Below are positions 8,728-17,922 of a stretch of DNA of 64,000 nucleotides, one piece after another; position 1 is the stretch's first letter; each line of letters begins with the position of its first letter. The notes under the pieces were generated by a model. The model saw only the letters and a program-made list of their open reading frames with translations, searched no databases and was not told where the DNA came from. A program made the translations under genes and the position numbers. This DNA comes from Adiantum capillus-veneris (lineage: Eukaryota > Streptophyta > Polypodiopsida > Polypodiales > Pteridaceae), in assembly GCA_014529385.2 (NCBI GenBank), contig CM043952.1, positions 57,310,619-57,374,618 on the forward strand. The letters run 5' to 3'.

Positions 8728-9740
8728 CTATCTTTTTCTTGGATGTGGCTCATGAAGATCTTCCTTGTTGGTTTCTATCTTAGTGGTCGTTTTGGTCTCC
8801 ATGGTTTCACCTGAATCAGAATCCTCTTCAACGTCGTTCATATATACTGGGTCGTCACTAGTCCCTATGTGGGTCTTTGAACTGGGGTCTGACTTCGCTG
8901 CTTTTTGCGATCTCTTCCTTCGTGTTTTCTTCTTTTTTTGAGATTGGGCAATTGATGCCGTGTCTCTTTCCTCAAGAATATAATTTTGTTTTTGGAGCAT
9001 CAATCGTGTGAGTACGTTTACTGGTACCACAGGTGTACTTTGTGATGGCTCCTCGATAACTTCAATCAAGTTTAATGGTGTGATCTTCGGTGCATTTGGA
9101 TTATTTGGACATTGGGCAATCAAATGATCTATGCCACATCGATTACACATGAGTATCGGCATTGTAGATGTGCTCGATTGATTGGTTTGCATTAGTGTGG
9201 CGTTCTTTTGTAGCCTAAAAGGACACTCGACTACACGATGTGGACCTCCACACTCATAGCATTGAAGAGGTGGTCTCTTAGCAGTGTAATTGATATTTTG
9301 GCCTCTTACCACAAGAGCAACTACTTGATATACAGGTTTGACTTGTCCCCAATAGTCCTCCATGTAGTATTGTGGACTTTCTTCAAGCACATCCATCCCA
9401 TAGGCAACATTAGGGTCTATGTCTTCCTCACAGCCTTCCAAACAAGCAATAGATGACTCACAACCCACTTGATTCACAAAACCGATTCTCGGATGTGGTG
9501 GTTGTTGTCCTAGCACTGGAGGTGGTAAGGGTGTTGTTTGAACAACATTTTGGGCCCTAGGGACCATGTGTTGTGTTGTATGTTCAAGAGGTGGGGCCGG
9601 CATCAATGCAGGAACTCGAGGTGTGTCTGTCCATGCTAAGGTTGGTCTATTGGCCATCGCGCGCTTAAATATTACGCAATCCTTAGCTTGATGACCATAC
9701 CTTCCACAAGCATTGCAATTCCCATTGAATTTTACTCTAA
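8728..9740 (-). CDS. Element D gag C-terminus with three zinc knuckles
   Basis: From 9740 the minus strand encodes a canonical knuckle CNACGRYGHQAKDC (C-x2-C-x4-H-x4-C), then a Pro-rich stretch, then CYECGGPHRVVEC and CNRCGIDHLIAQC, both with three instead of four residues before His. A Lys/Arg-rich tail (QKKKKTRRKRSQK) and an acidic Ser/Thr-rich end follow. Zinc knuckles of Gag bind the element's RNA. The repeated short-spaced knuckles are also seen in element B. A frameshift separates this from the protease. Confidence 0.8.
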
Positions 9741-9747
9741 AAGTAGG

Positions 9748-10116
9748 TCATTCACTGGTACTATGCGGTCCATAGCATACTGAGCAACATTGTTGCTCCC
9801 TTCTTGGATACATATGATTGTTTTGCGAAGCATGATTGTCTCTAAGAATCTCTTGAATAGCCTTGGTGAGATCTGCTAAAGTCATCTCAGATATTTTTGG
9901 CTCCTTAGCAATAGGCTTTAGGGTCATTGGCTGATGCCCCGATGCTTGTGAGCTAATAGATTTAGACTCAACAGGCACTCTTTCTCCTTGAATCATTAAA
10001 TTATCCTCCAATTGGATCTCATTGGTGGTGACTGCTTCCCAAGTGGTGATACCTCTAATGACTAGGCAATTGTAGATATCCTCATGTCGTAACCCGCTAA
10101 TGAATCTATCAAGCAA
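9748..10116 (-). CDS. Element D gag middle fragment
   Basis: Gag capsid C-terminal part (FISGLRHEDIYNCL, the usual FI-x-GL motif), a helical stretch, and at the end a damaged knuckle CSVCYGPHSTSE that lacks its last Cys. In the same frame as the next fragment. About 140 bp with stops separates it from the N-terminal gag, encoding the EEGESVRDFISRL-type segment, so this is one gag broken by stops and a frameshift. Confidence 0.75.
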   Translation of the reverse strand: MLDRFISGLRHEDIYNCLVIRGITTWEAVTTNEIQLEDNLMIQGERVPVESKSISSQASGHQPMTLKPIAKEPKISEMTLADLTKAIQEILRDNHASQNNHMYPRREQQCCSVCYGPHSTSE

Positions 10117-10256
10117 TTGGTTATTGTTGAAGCGCGCTCATTTGGATTACAACGAGAATTCAAATGCTTCAAGCGACTAATAAAGTCTCTCACTGACTCT
10201 CCTTCCTCTCGTTGGGCTTTCTGGAGCTAAGAGGCTACACCCCAAAGCACTCCCTC

Positions 10257-11954
10257 TCATATGTATTCTTTCAAGAATAGTCTCCTAAGAGTAGGGTAAA
10301 TCATTTTTTCTTCCACCCTTAGGGTTCTATACCAATCCCCTGCCTTCCCACTTAAGGTTAGGCTTAAAGCATTACTCTTATGTAGGTCATTGTGTTCACC
10401 TAGAGAGTCGCATATTTGTTCAAACACTTCGATATGCTTTCTCACATCCCCATCTCCACTAAATTTTTGTGTGAGCTTGGCTATTTGTACTGCCTTACTT
10501 CTAGGCTCTCTATCAGGCGTGCTACGCATATTCTCAACAATAGATCGACCAATAGCTTGAGAAAATGTTGCCAAGTCACCTAAGTGAGCAGGCACCGTGG
10601 ATGAAGGCACTCCAGAGACTACATGTGGAGTAGGTATTGGCATTGGGCTTGGCGCATAGGAAGCCCCTGGGTTCCATGTTGTGTACGATGTTGTGCCATG
10701 TGGTGGCCCAAAGTTCATATGTGTGGCCCTAGGCATAGCAGACGTCGGATGTGACATGCTAATGCTAGCCGGTATGGTTCCATAGAAATAAGAACTTGGG
10801 CGTTGTGGTTGTGGAGCATAGGTTGTTGAAACAATGGGAGGGGTAGGGACTACATGAGTGCGATGACCCATAGGTGCATACGATTGGTACACACTTGTAG
10901 GTACTGTTGCAGGCATTGAGCTACCATGTAGAGGTGCTTTACTAACAAATGAGGTCCATGGCGTGTTTCTTGGCATGCCCATCATTGGGTTAGGCATGGT
11001 AGCCGTGGTGTTATCAAGGGAAAGATGAGCTAGACTTGGAAAGGTAAAGCTATCACTTGTGGGCTCATATTGCACTGAGACCCCTGGAGAAACAACATAT
11101 GGAGGATCCATCGGACTTACCGAGGGAGTCTCCATTTGTGATAAGGTCAATTGTTTAGCCTTTCCTGTATCCAAGAATCTCACGAGACCCGTTGAAGGCA
11201 TGTTGATCCCCTTGTTCTGTCTCTCTAACTCAGTGACCCTATGGATGACCTCACAAACACTTTGTTGTTGATCCTCCACACTAGTAGCACCCATTGTGGA
11301 TTGTAGCCAACCCGCGTGATAGGTGTGACCCGTGTATAGGTCGGTTAGAGTTTCCGTTTGTAGTTCGTACTCCCAGTTCTCATTTAAGAACGCTCCATCT
11401 AGGATTGAGGTGCTAGGGGTGTCCTTTGAGCTAGATGCAATGGTGCTTTCTAGGGGTTGGCCCTTAGCGGTTGCTAAGTTAAGAGCACTCGATTTCTCTC
11501 TTAGCAAGGATAGTGACATAGGGGCTTTCGCTTTTAACTCTCTTCGTTGCTCCGCCTTACATAAGCTCTCGACTTCCTTTTCCCTAGCCGCAATGATATA
11601 TCGCTCAACCTCTTGCACTTCGGCAAGGCTTCTACCATTGGGTAATATGACCTCGGAGGAGAATAGCTCTGAAGAGTCAGGAGGTGCAGTGAATGAAATA
11701 TTCACGTGCACATTCTCTAAGGGCATAGGGTTTACGTTGGTCATGAATAGAGAATTTACTTCCGCACCCCCCTCATTTACATCATTAGCTCCATTTTCGG
11801 AGGGAGTGGCTCTACTAAAGGTTTCCTTCAAGCACCTAAGCACGCTCGGCCTCGGCCCAGACCATGGGCCCATGGCATGCATGTCTTGGCTTGAGCTATC
11901 GCGATTAGGCATTGGAAAACCCTCCATGACGTTGAGGCAAGCTTTTCCATGCAT
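10257..11954 (-). CDS. Element D gag, N-terminal part
   Basis: 565 codons from the ATG at 11954. The first 400 residues are low-complexity, rich in Pro/Ser/Thr/Met, and the last 100 hold the retrotransposon Gag core (KFSGDGDVRKHIEVFEQIC, GKAGDWYRTL, LRRLFLKEYI). It stops with TGA after EYI. The frame is open upstream of the ATG up to 11970, where element A's LTR begins, so the true N-terminus may be cut off. Gag forms the virus-like particle in the cytoplasm. Confidence 0.8.
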   Translation of the reverse strand: MHGKACLNVMEGFPMPNRDSSSQDMHAMGPWSGPRPSVLRCLKETFSRATPSENGANDVNEGGAEVNSLFMTNVNPMPLENVHVNISFTAPPDSSELFSSEVILPNGRSLAEVQEVERYIIAAREKEVESLCKAEQRRELKAKAPMSLSLLREKSSALNLATAKGQPLESTIASSSKDTPSTSILDGAFLNENWEYELQTETLTDLYTGHTYHAGWLQSTMGATSVEDQQQSVCEVIHRVTELERQNKGINMPSTGLVRFLDTGKAKQLTLSQMETPSVSPMDPPYVVSPGVSVQYEPTSDSFTFPSLAHLSLDNTTATMPNPMMGMPRNTPWTSFVSKAPLHGSSMPATVPTSVYQSYAPMGHRTHVVPTPPIVSTTYAPQPQRPSSYFYGTIPASISMSHPTSAMPRATHMNFGPPHGTTSYTTWNPGASYAPSPMPIPTPHVVSGVPSSTVPAHLGDLATFSQAIGRSIVENMRSTPDREPRSKAVQIAKLTQKFSGDGDVRKHIEVFEQICDSLGEHNDLHKSNALSLTLSGKAGDWYRTLRVEEKMIYPTLRRLFLKEYI

Positions 11955-13013
11955 GGCAACCCCCCATATATTTTTTCTCTTTTACCAAAAATATTTCCTA
12001 TTATATAAGTTACTTTTGATTTTTTTCCCTTTTTCACAAACGTTTTTGCTTTTATTAAATAAATAAGGCTTATGCTAATCAATCACGATGTAGCATAAAT
12101 AAGTAAGCTTTCTTTGTTGATCTCTCTTTTGACCTTAAGCATTAAATATATATATTCTAAATTACATTATATATCTTTAGTATTTTCTAATATATTTTTC
12201 ATGTATATATATTATTCCACCCTACCAAATATTTTATTCACTAGTTTTCATTTTCAAACCTCAACCCCACTTTGAAATTTCAATAATACCTCCATCTAGA
12301 TGATTGCCAATCTTTCCAACACTCTAGGTCATGTTTTCATACACATGAAGGAGCTTACACTTGAAGGCAAGAGAGAAGTCCACTCAAAGGGGACCACCAA
12401 AAGACCTTTGCAACCACAAATAATACATTATTTGGCTGAATTTTTTGTGTAGAGAAGAATCTCGAATCTGAAGAAGTGTTCGACATGAAATTTGTAGCTC
12501 GTGAGCTCAATGTTTTTCAGAATTTTTTAAGTTATGAACGCAGAGCTATGATTTTTGTGATGGACCCCAGTTTTCTCCTGTAATGGTGATACAGGCCATC
12601 CCCAGGTTTCTTCCCTCTAGAATGGCTATGGTTCTACAAGTCTTCAAGCATGATTACAAGAGACAAGGCTCTTTTAATGAGGTCTTGGCAAGTCTAGAGT
12701 GATTCTATCACCATTTTTGGAGGATCCATCCTCATCAACAACTATCCACCTTCGACAACCTCTCTTATAAATTTCTTACCTCTCTCTTCTCTCCCTAATA
12801 AGCTTATGTCTAGCCAAAGCTAAACTATTGTAAATATCTCCTATCCTCTACATCCTACCCACATTCTCTCTTCTTCTCTCTCTATTGACTTTAGTATTTT
12901 AAATAATGAGGAGACAAGATGGGAGCCACAGTCACATGCGCCCCATTTTCCTAGTCACCAGAGTGGGACACTCACTTCAATTAGAAATATTGCTAAATCC
13001 TCTCCTCCTTCCC

Positions 13014-13020
13014 TATATAA
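13014..13020 (+). promoter_or_regulatory. TATA box of element A 5' LTR
   Basis: CCCTATATAA in a promoter-like context, conserved in the right LTR at 46191-46197. Transcription would start some 30 bp downstream. Element B's insertion 460 bp further on separates this promoter from the element body. Confidence 0.55.
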
Positions 13021-13045
13021 TAAGGCCATGAGAGCTCACTTGGAG

Positions 13046-13049
<4 letters not shown>

Positions 13050-13076
<27 letters not shown>
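13050..13076. repeat. (AC)n microsatellite in element A LTR
   Basis: About 13 AC units. The right LTR has only about 5 units at the same place (46229-46239), so the repeat length changed after insertion. Confidence 0.9.
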
Positions 13077-13480
13077 CTATCCATACACACCCTTGTGCTA
13101 TATGCTTGTAGCATGAACCCTAATCACATAATCACAACACCATCACCATCACCTTCACCATGCACAAAAGATGAGCACCATACCTCCACACCACTTGTAA
13201 TTGAGGGTTGAAGGCACAATTTCAAGAAGAAGAAGGGTGGACACACTCATGATATTCCTTACCATCAACTCCCATCTCTCCATAATGCCTCCTACGATCT
13301 TGTTCCCTTCTCATCTTCTTGCCATACGCTACCTATTGTATTCATCTTTTGCAAGCAATCAGTACACTCCATCTTGGTGCCATACCTTGTGTCGCTTTGG
13401 ATACATTTCATTGTGAGTATGGTATATGCTTGTTCCTTGCCATTTTTTCTGCTTATGTTAAGGTGTGCGGATTCGCCATC

Positions 13481-14553
13481 TGTTAGCGGGTTCGCCGCCA
13501 CGAGACGGACGATGGAGCACAGTGAGAACACAGACCAACAAATTGTCACTCCGAGGACGTAGCTCACCCGACTAAGGCATGGATGTAATCTCTGGGTTTT
13601 CAACCCTGAGCTAGATACTAACAACACTCTACAAACACTAATCCTACCACAACACTACCATAAAGCAAAGAAACAGACAACGCATCCTACGACACACTAC
13701 AAGCTCGAAACAGTCTCAAATCATATCGGAATGACTCGAAATCAGAGGGCAAGACTCACAAGGACATATCCTATATGGCCAAACACCTAAACCCGGAAAA
13801 CCATATTTGTAAGACCTCTAATCACTGTCGCGATAGACTCAAAATAGTAATTTCCAAAGTGTCCGGAACTGATCTACAAAGACATCAACACGAAGAGCTT
13901 CTCGCCCTGATTCTAGCGACTACTTTATCATTCAGAACGGATGTCGTTTGAGGTACTTACGACCAAATATAGCTCGTAGCAGGCGGGCTTGCGATGTGGT
14001 CCTCGGCTTGCATTGCTTGAGTCGACGCAAAGAGCTCCTCGATGCTAACACGCTCCTACTCTCATATCTGCAATGTGATTAGTGTGCGCGACGGTATGTG
14101 TGCGTGAAGCTCACTACCTTGTGCTGCAAAACCCACGACTGTATATTAATTGAGATAACGTAATGTGTCTTACAAAGCCTTAGGTTTTAGCTTATATACC
14201 AAGCCTTCAAACCTAATGTCCGGCCAAATGACCTGAATTGTCCTTAGGCTTCTACAAAGCTTAATTACAAGAAACTAAGTTGGCTTTACTCATTATACAA
14301 GCATCTACGGCCAAAATACAAGTGCCGACTTAAAATATGAGGTTCCCGTAAACATTACAAAAGTGGTCGTAATGGCTCAAAACAATAATAACGGGATATT
14401 CGATGACGTCCATGAACTCGTATCTTCATGTTGCAGCATCCATCTTCATCTTCATTACTTCATCACCATCTTCATGTAAAATCTTTATAGAATCTTTGAG
14501 AAATCTTAATGGAATCTTCATGGAAACATTGCTTAAAGGGATTCCTTTCAACA
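13481..14553 (-). repeat. Element B 3' LTR
   Basis: On plus, TGTTAGCGGG to TTCAACA. It matches 38660-39727 with scattered substitutions and a 5-bp indel near the start (CCACGAGACGG against CGACGG). A TATATAAG lies on the minus strand at 14198-14191. It contains TCGCGATAGACTCA near 13829, the core of the leader repeats. Confidence 0.92.
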
Positions 14554-14568
14554 CTCTCCCCCTCCAAA
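14554..14568 (-). other. Polypurine tract of element B
   Basis: Minus strand TTTGGAGGGGGAGAG directly abuts the LTR start TGTTGAAAGG. This gives second-strand priming orientation and confirms that B is on the minus strand. Confidence 0.8.
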
Positions 14569-14681
14569 TTCTTGTCGTCCCCAACAAGACCCTATGTCTT
14601 TGCTGGCCTTGACGAGTTCTTGATGTCTTGGTGTTGACTGAAGTTGTTGTGGCAGCCTCTTGTGCAGTTGTTGCTTTGCGT

Positions 14682-15820
14682 TGTGAGCGGGATGGAAACA
14701 CACAGAACGCCTCTATAACTATCCGACACACACTCTTGGGAAGATACACACACACACACACACGATGGGGCACCACTCGGCTTACACAACACACCTGGCC
14801 GAGACAGGGAACACACCTCTGGAGTGAGAGGTGAGAGACTATCCACTTGCCCACTCCACACAGACACACACACACCCAAAAAACTCAGCTCAAAAGAGGA
14901 GAATTTCTGATGTTTAGATACAAATGAGCTTGGGCCAACACCAATGGGGCAAATAGCTCACACAATATGGGTAAAATAAGCCAGATACAATCACACACTA
15001 GAGCAGAAACTTCGCTCATAGGAGAAACTTACACAAAAAAACAGCAGGAAAAGAAGGAGGAATTTGGCAAAATGGACAGCGCCATCGCGTCCGGAACGGC
15101 CCAAAACCCCAGTCTACAATGTCAAAGTGCTCAAATCCGACCTCGGATGAGCAGTTTACGGCCAAAACAGGCTCCAAAAACACCGAGAACACACCTGCGG
15201 CTATTCCTCCTCTCTTCTCCACGTTTTTTCTGGTCTTCTCTCTGTTTTTTCAGTTCCTACACTTAGCTTTATTACTTGGGCACCCTTGGCCTTTTAGATG
15301 ACCTCAAACGGACCCCGAACAGGCCAAAAACTAACCTCGCAGTGCATAGTTGTCACCTTTTTGCATCATTCGCACACCTGGCACTCAGCTTTTTTTCAAT
15401 AATGCATCTCGCCACCACGTGAAGTGGCCCCAAAAAGTGGTCCTAATGATGACCTTTCTGCATAACTCTCACAAGAAAACACCCACGTTGTGTCCGTTCT
15501 CATCCGCGTGCAAATATTGACCTCGTTCGCCCTCCTTACGCCACTAGATGCCATCTGACGCACCTGCTGACCTCATGTCGTCGGCCTGCGGATAGCTTCC
15601 TCGAGAAGTTTTACGCGCTATAAACTCCTCATTATTGTAGAAAAAACATACTGGTACTGGTGATAGTGAAAATTGATGCACTATGTACACACTGTCCTAC
15701 CTGTACACATGTGGGCCCCACATAACCACCTGGCTAAGGAAAATGGGCAATCCTTTATTTGATGCACCATGCATGTATGTGTACATATGCGCAATCCCTT
15801 GCTCCAAAAAACTCCTGACA
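14682..15820 (-). repeat. Element C 3' LTR
   Basis: 1139 bp, against 1135 for the partner at 22263-23397. By eye the two differ at roughly 2% of positions, mostly transitions, plus a CA-repeat length change near 14745. Inside the internal edge the minus strand reads CTAGGGGATGGGCAAATTA, a partial polypurine tract, just before TGTCAGGAG. Confidence 0.92.
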
Positions 15821-15848
15821 TAATTTGCCCATCCCCTAGCCTGCTAGA

Positions 15849-16502
15849 TCATTCATGACCAGCAGCAGCAAAGAGAGATATGAGACTCGCCGCATCACAG
15901 GTCTCCTCATCCCTCACCAACACTGCTTGATCCACAGACAACTCATCTTGCTCCACCATCATCAATCTAGCACGATACAATTTAAGACGCAACCCATTTA
16001 CCCTTGACTTATGTAGAACACCATCCAGGTTAGCCAGCTGATATGTGCCATTTGGAAAACACTCCACTACCTTGAAAGGGCCTTCCCACTTAATTTGAAA
16101 CTTCTTTTGGAAGGTGTTGTCCAGCTTACTGTTGTAGCGCAAAACCAAGTCATGTTTCTTGATACCCTTACTTTTGACCTGTTCATTTATCTTTGCCAAA
16201 GCCTGATCCTGCATCTGCCCATAATGCTCCAATGCGCTCATCCTATCCAACTGGACCTCTTGTAACTGCAAGAGCCTCTCTTTGAATGCATCACTAGGCG
16301 GCCCAAGCAACTTCTCTAACATCTTGACCGCAGGCAACTCTACCTCCACAGGCAATAGTGCTTCCTTTCCATACACCAAATGAAATGGAGTAAACCCTGT
16401 ACCTGTCTTCACCGAAGTACGGTAAGCCCATAATGCACTAGGCAATTCCAAATCCCAATTCTTTCCTTGGTGCTCTGTCACCTTCGAAAGAATCTGTACC
16501 AA
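15849..16502 (-). CDS. Element C integrase C-terminal part
   Basis: 217 codons. It begins just after the catalytic Glu (encoded near 16527 in NERFNGE, same frame) and contains SALWAYRTS, then a linker and the SH3-like IKWEGPFKVVECFPNGTYQLANLDG, ending FAAAGHE. In the family this part contacts DNA ends and helps target choice. Its frame differs from the integrase core upstream because of a small deletion and frameshift around 16510-16590. Confidence 0.85.
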   Translation of the reverse strand: MVQILSKVTEHQGKNWDLELPSALWAYRTSVKTGTGFTPFHLVYGKEALLPVEVELPAVKMLEKLLGPPSDAFKERLLQLQEVQLDRMSALEHYGQMQDQALAKINEQVKSKGIKKHDLVLRYNSKLDNTFQKKFQIKWEGPFKVVECFPNGTYQLANLDGVLHKSRVNGLRLKLYRARLMMVEQDELSVDQAVLVRDEETCDAASLISLFAAAGHE

Positions 16503-16584
16503 CTCACCATTGAATCTTTCATTTAAGCCATTACACTGTGGGTAATAAGGAGTGGTATGCTGGTACCCTTATCTGAAAGTAGCT

Positions 16585-17922
16585 CTAATGGCACCCAAAC
16601 TTGCAACATATTTCATCATACACAAATTTTGCCACATCCTTTGCAGTGATCTGTTTTACTGCTATAGCCTCTGCCCATCTAGAAAGATAGTCCACTGCCG
16701 TCAAAATATAGCTTTTGCCCCTGCTTGTGATAGGTAACGGGCCTATTGCATCAATCCCCCACTTTTCAAACACATCAAACGCCATAATGGTTTTTCGTAG
16801 CTCTGGCTTCAACACTCTCTTCCCAAATGCTTGACACCTATTGCAAGACCTACACCAATGGTGAACATCCTTGTGCAAACTAGGCCATACATACCCCTCT
16901 TGCAAAATCTTATGCAAGGTGATCTTTAGAGCAAAATGGCCACCAAATGCGCCTTCATGATTCTCTTCCAACACTCTGTAAAGCTCCTCCCGCCAAGGTA
17001 CACGTCTCAACACGAGATCAGCCCCTTTCATGTATAAGACATCACCAATCAATTTGTACCTGTATGCTCTACGCACAAAGCCATACTTCTTAGACTTCTG
17101 AATCTCCTTTGTAATGATTCCTGTTAGCAAAAACTCCTCTTCTTGAGCCAAACTTTCCCGGCCATGATAAAGAGGTAAAGTGGTCCTCAACACAAATAGC
17201 TCCCCAATCATGCCTTGAGCTGCTTCATGTGCCTCTGCATTTAGAGCACGTTCAATGTGTCTGATGCTCCATGCTTCGAACTTTTTTAACAGGCCTTTAA
17301 TTCTGAAGCACATTTCCTTCAATAAGGTGTTCTTGCTCTTCCACACACCCAGCACTTGCTTCACCACTAACAAGGCATCACCTTTTATGCTCAACCTTCG
17401 AACCCCATGCTTCAAACAAATGTGTAATCCGGCTTCCAATGTAGCATATTCAGCCTCATTGTTACTATGCGCATCCAATTTGAACCCTCTCTTGCATACT
17501 AGCTTCCCCTCTGGATCATAAAGTGCTATACCCCCTGAAGCTGCATCGTGGCTCTTTCTGTATGAACCATCAAAGAACAACACATGTGCATTGCTGATCT
17601 GTGGAACTTCTTCAACTACCTTTCTCACCACCTCTTCCTTAACAATAAGGGGATTCTCCTTGTAGGTCAACAAATCAGCTAGGGTAGCCCTTGTACTATC
17701 GTCCACTAGAAAAGAGAACTCAAACTCTTGCAGCTCAATTACCCATTTCTTCACCACATTTGACATGTTAATACCATTAATTAACTGTGACAAAAAGGCA
17801 TAACTCGTCAAGAAAACAAAAGGCCGTGGTAGCAAGTAATGACGAAATCGTCGACAAGCAAATATTACACTGGCCATCACTAGCTCTACTTCCGATAACT
17901 TTCTCTCCGCTACCAACTTCAC
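16585..17922 (-). CDS. Element C dual RNase H and integrase core
   Basis: 445 codons in phase with the gag-RT frame, separated from it by one TGA. The first about 80 residues finish the original RNase H, now a connection domain. Residues about 115-250 are an archaeal-type RNase H (FFDGSYRKS, NNEAEYATLEAGL, IKGDALLVV); the expected last Asp is His (NAEAHEAA). Then come an integrase zinc finger (ENHEGAFGGH, CRSCNRC) and WGIDAIGP with the first catalytic Asp. It ends at FGCH, where one lost base shifts frame. The next piece, LELLSDKGT, carries the second Asp, and roughly 25 codons are then missing before the Glu segment. Confidence 0.87.
   Translation of the reverse strand: MKLVAERKLSEVELVMASVIFACRRFRHYLLPRPFVFLTSYAFLSQLINGINMSNVVKKWVIELQEFEFSFLVDDSTRATLADLLTYKENPLIVKEEVVRKVVEEVPQISNAHVLFFDGSYRKSHDAASGGIALYDPEGKLVCKRGFKLDAHSNNEAEYATLEAGLHICLKHGVRRLSIKGDALLVVKQVLGVWKSKNTLLKEMCFRIKGLLKKFEAWSIRHIERALNAEAHEAAQGMIGELFVLRTTLPLYHGRESLAQEEEFLLTGIITKEIQKSKKYGFVRRAYRYKLIGDVLYMKGADLVLRRVPWREELYRVLEENHEGAFGGHFALKITLHKILQEGYVWPSLHKDVHHWCRSCNRCQAFGKRVLKPELRKTIMAFDVFEKWGIDAIGPLPITSRGKSYILTAVDYLSRWAEAIAVKQITAKDVAKFVYDEICCKFGCH

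Larger units (their letters stand above)
2599..11970 (-). mobile_element. Element D: degenerate Athila-like Ty3/gypsy retrotransposon
   Basis: Minus-strand order is gag, zinc knuckles, first protease, linkers, RT, RNase H, integrase, second protease-like domain, W-repeat region, polypurine tract. This is the Ty3/gypsy order (integrase last), with only one RNase H and no chromodomain recognised. The RT reads FLDDLCVYS at the active site. The coding region is broken by several stops and frameshifts. The 3' LTR begins at 2598 reading left. The 5' end is cut at 11970, where element A begins. I could not find a 5' LTR or primer binding site to the right of 47020, so full length is unknown. Confidence 0.85.
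11971..13480 (+). repeat. Element A left (5') LTR, first part
   Basis: Matches 45146-46626 nearly base for base, starting at TTTTTTCTCTTTTACC. It ends at 13480 in GATTCGCCATC, where element B begins. The last five bases CCATC are the left copy of B's target duplication. Confidence 0.9.
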
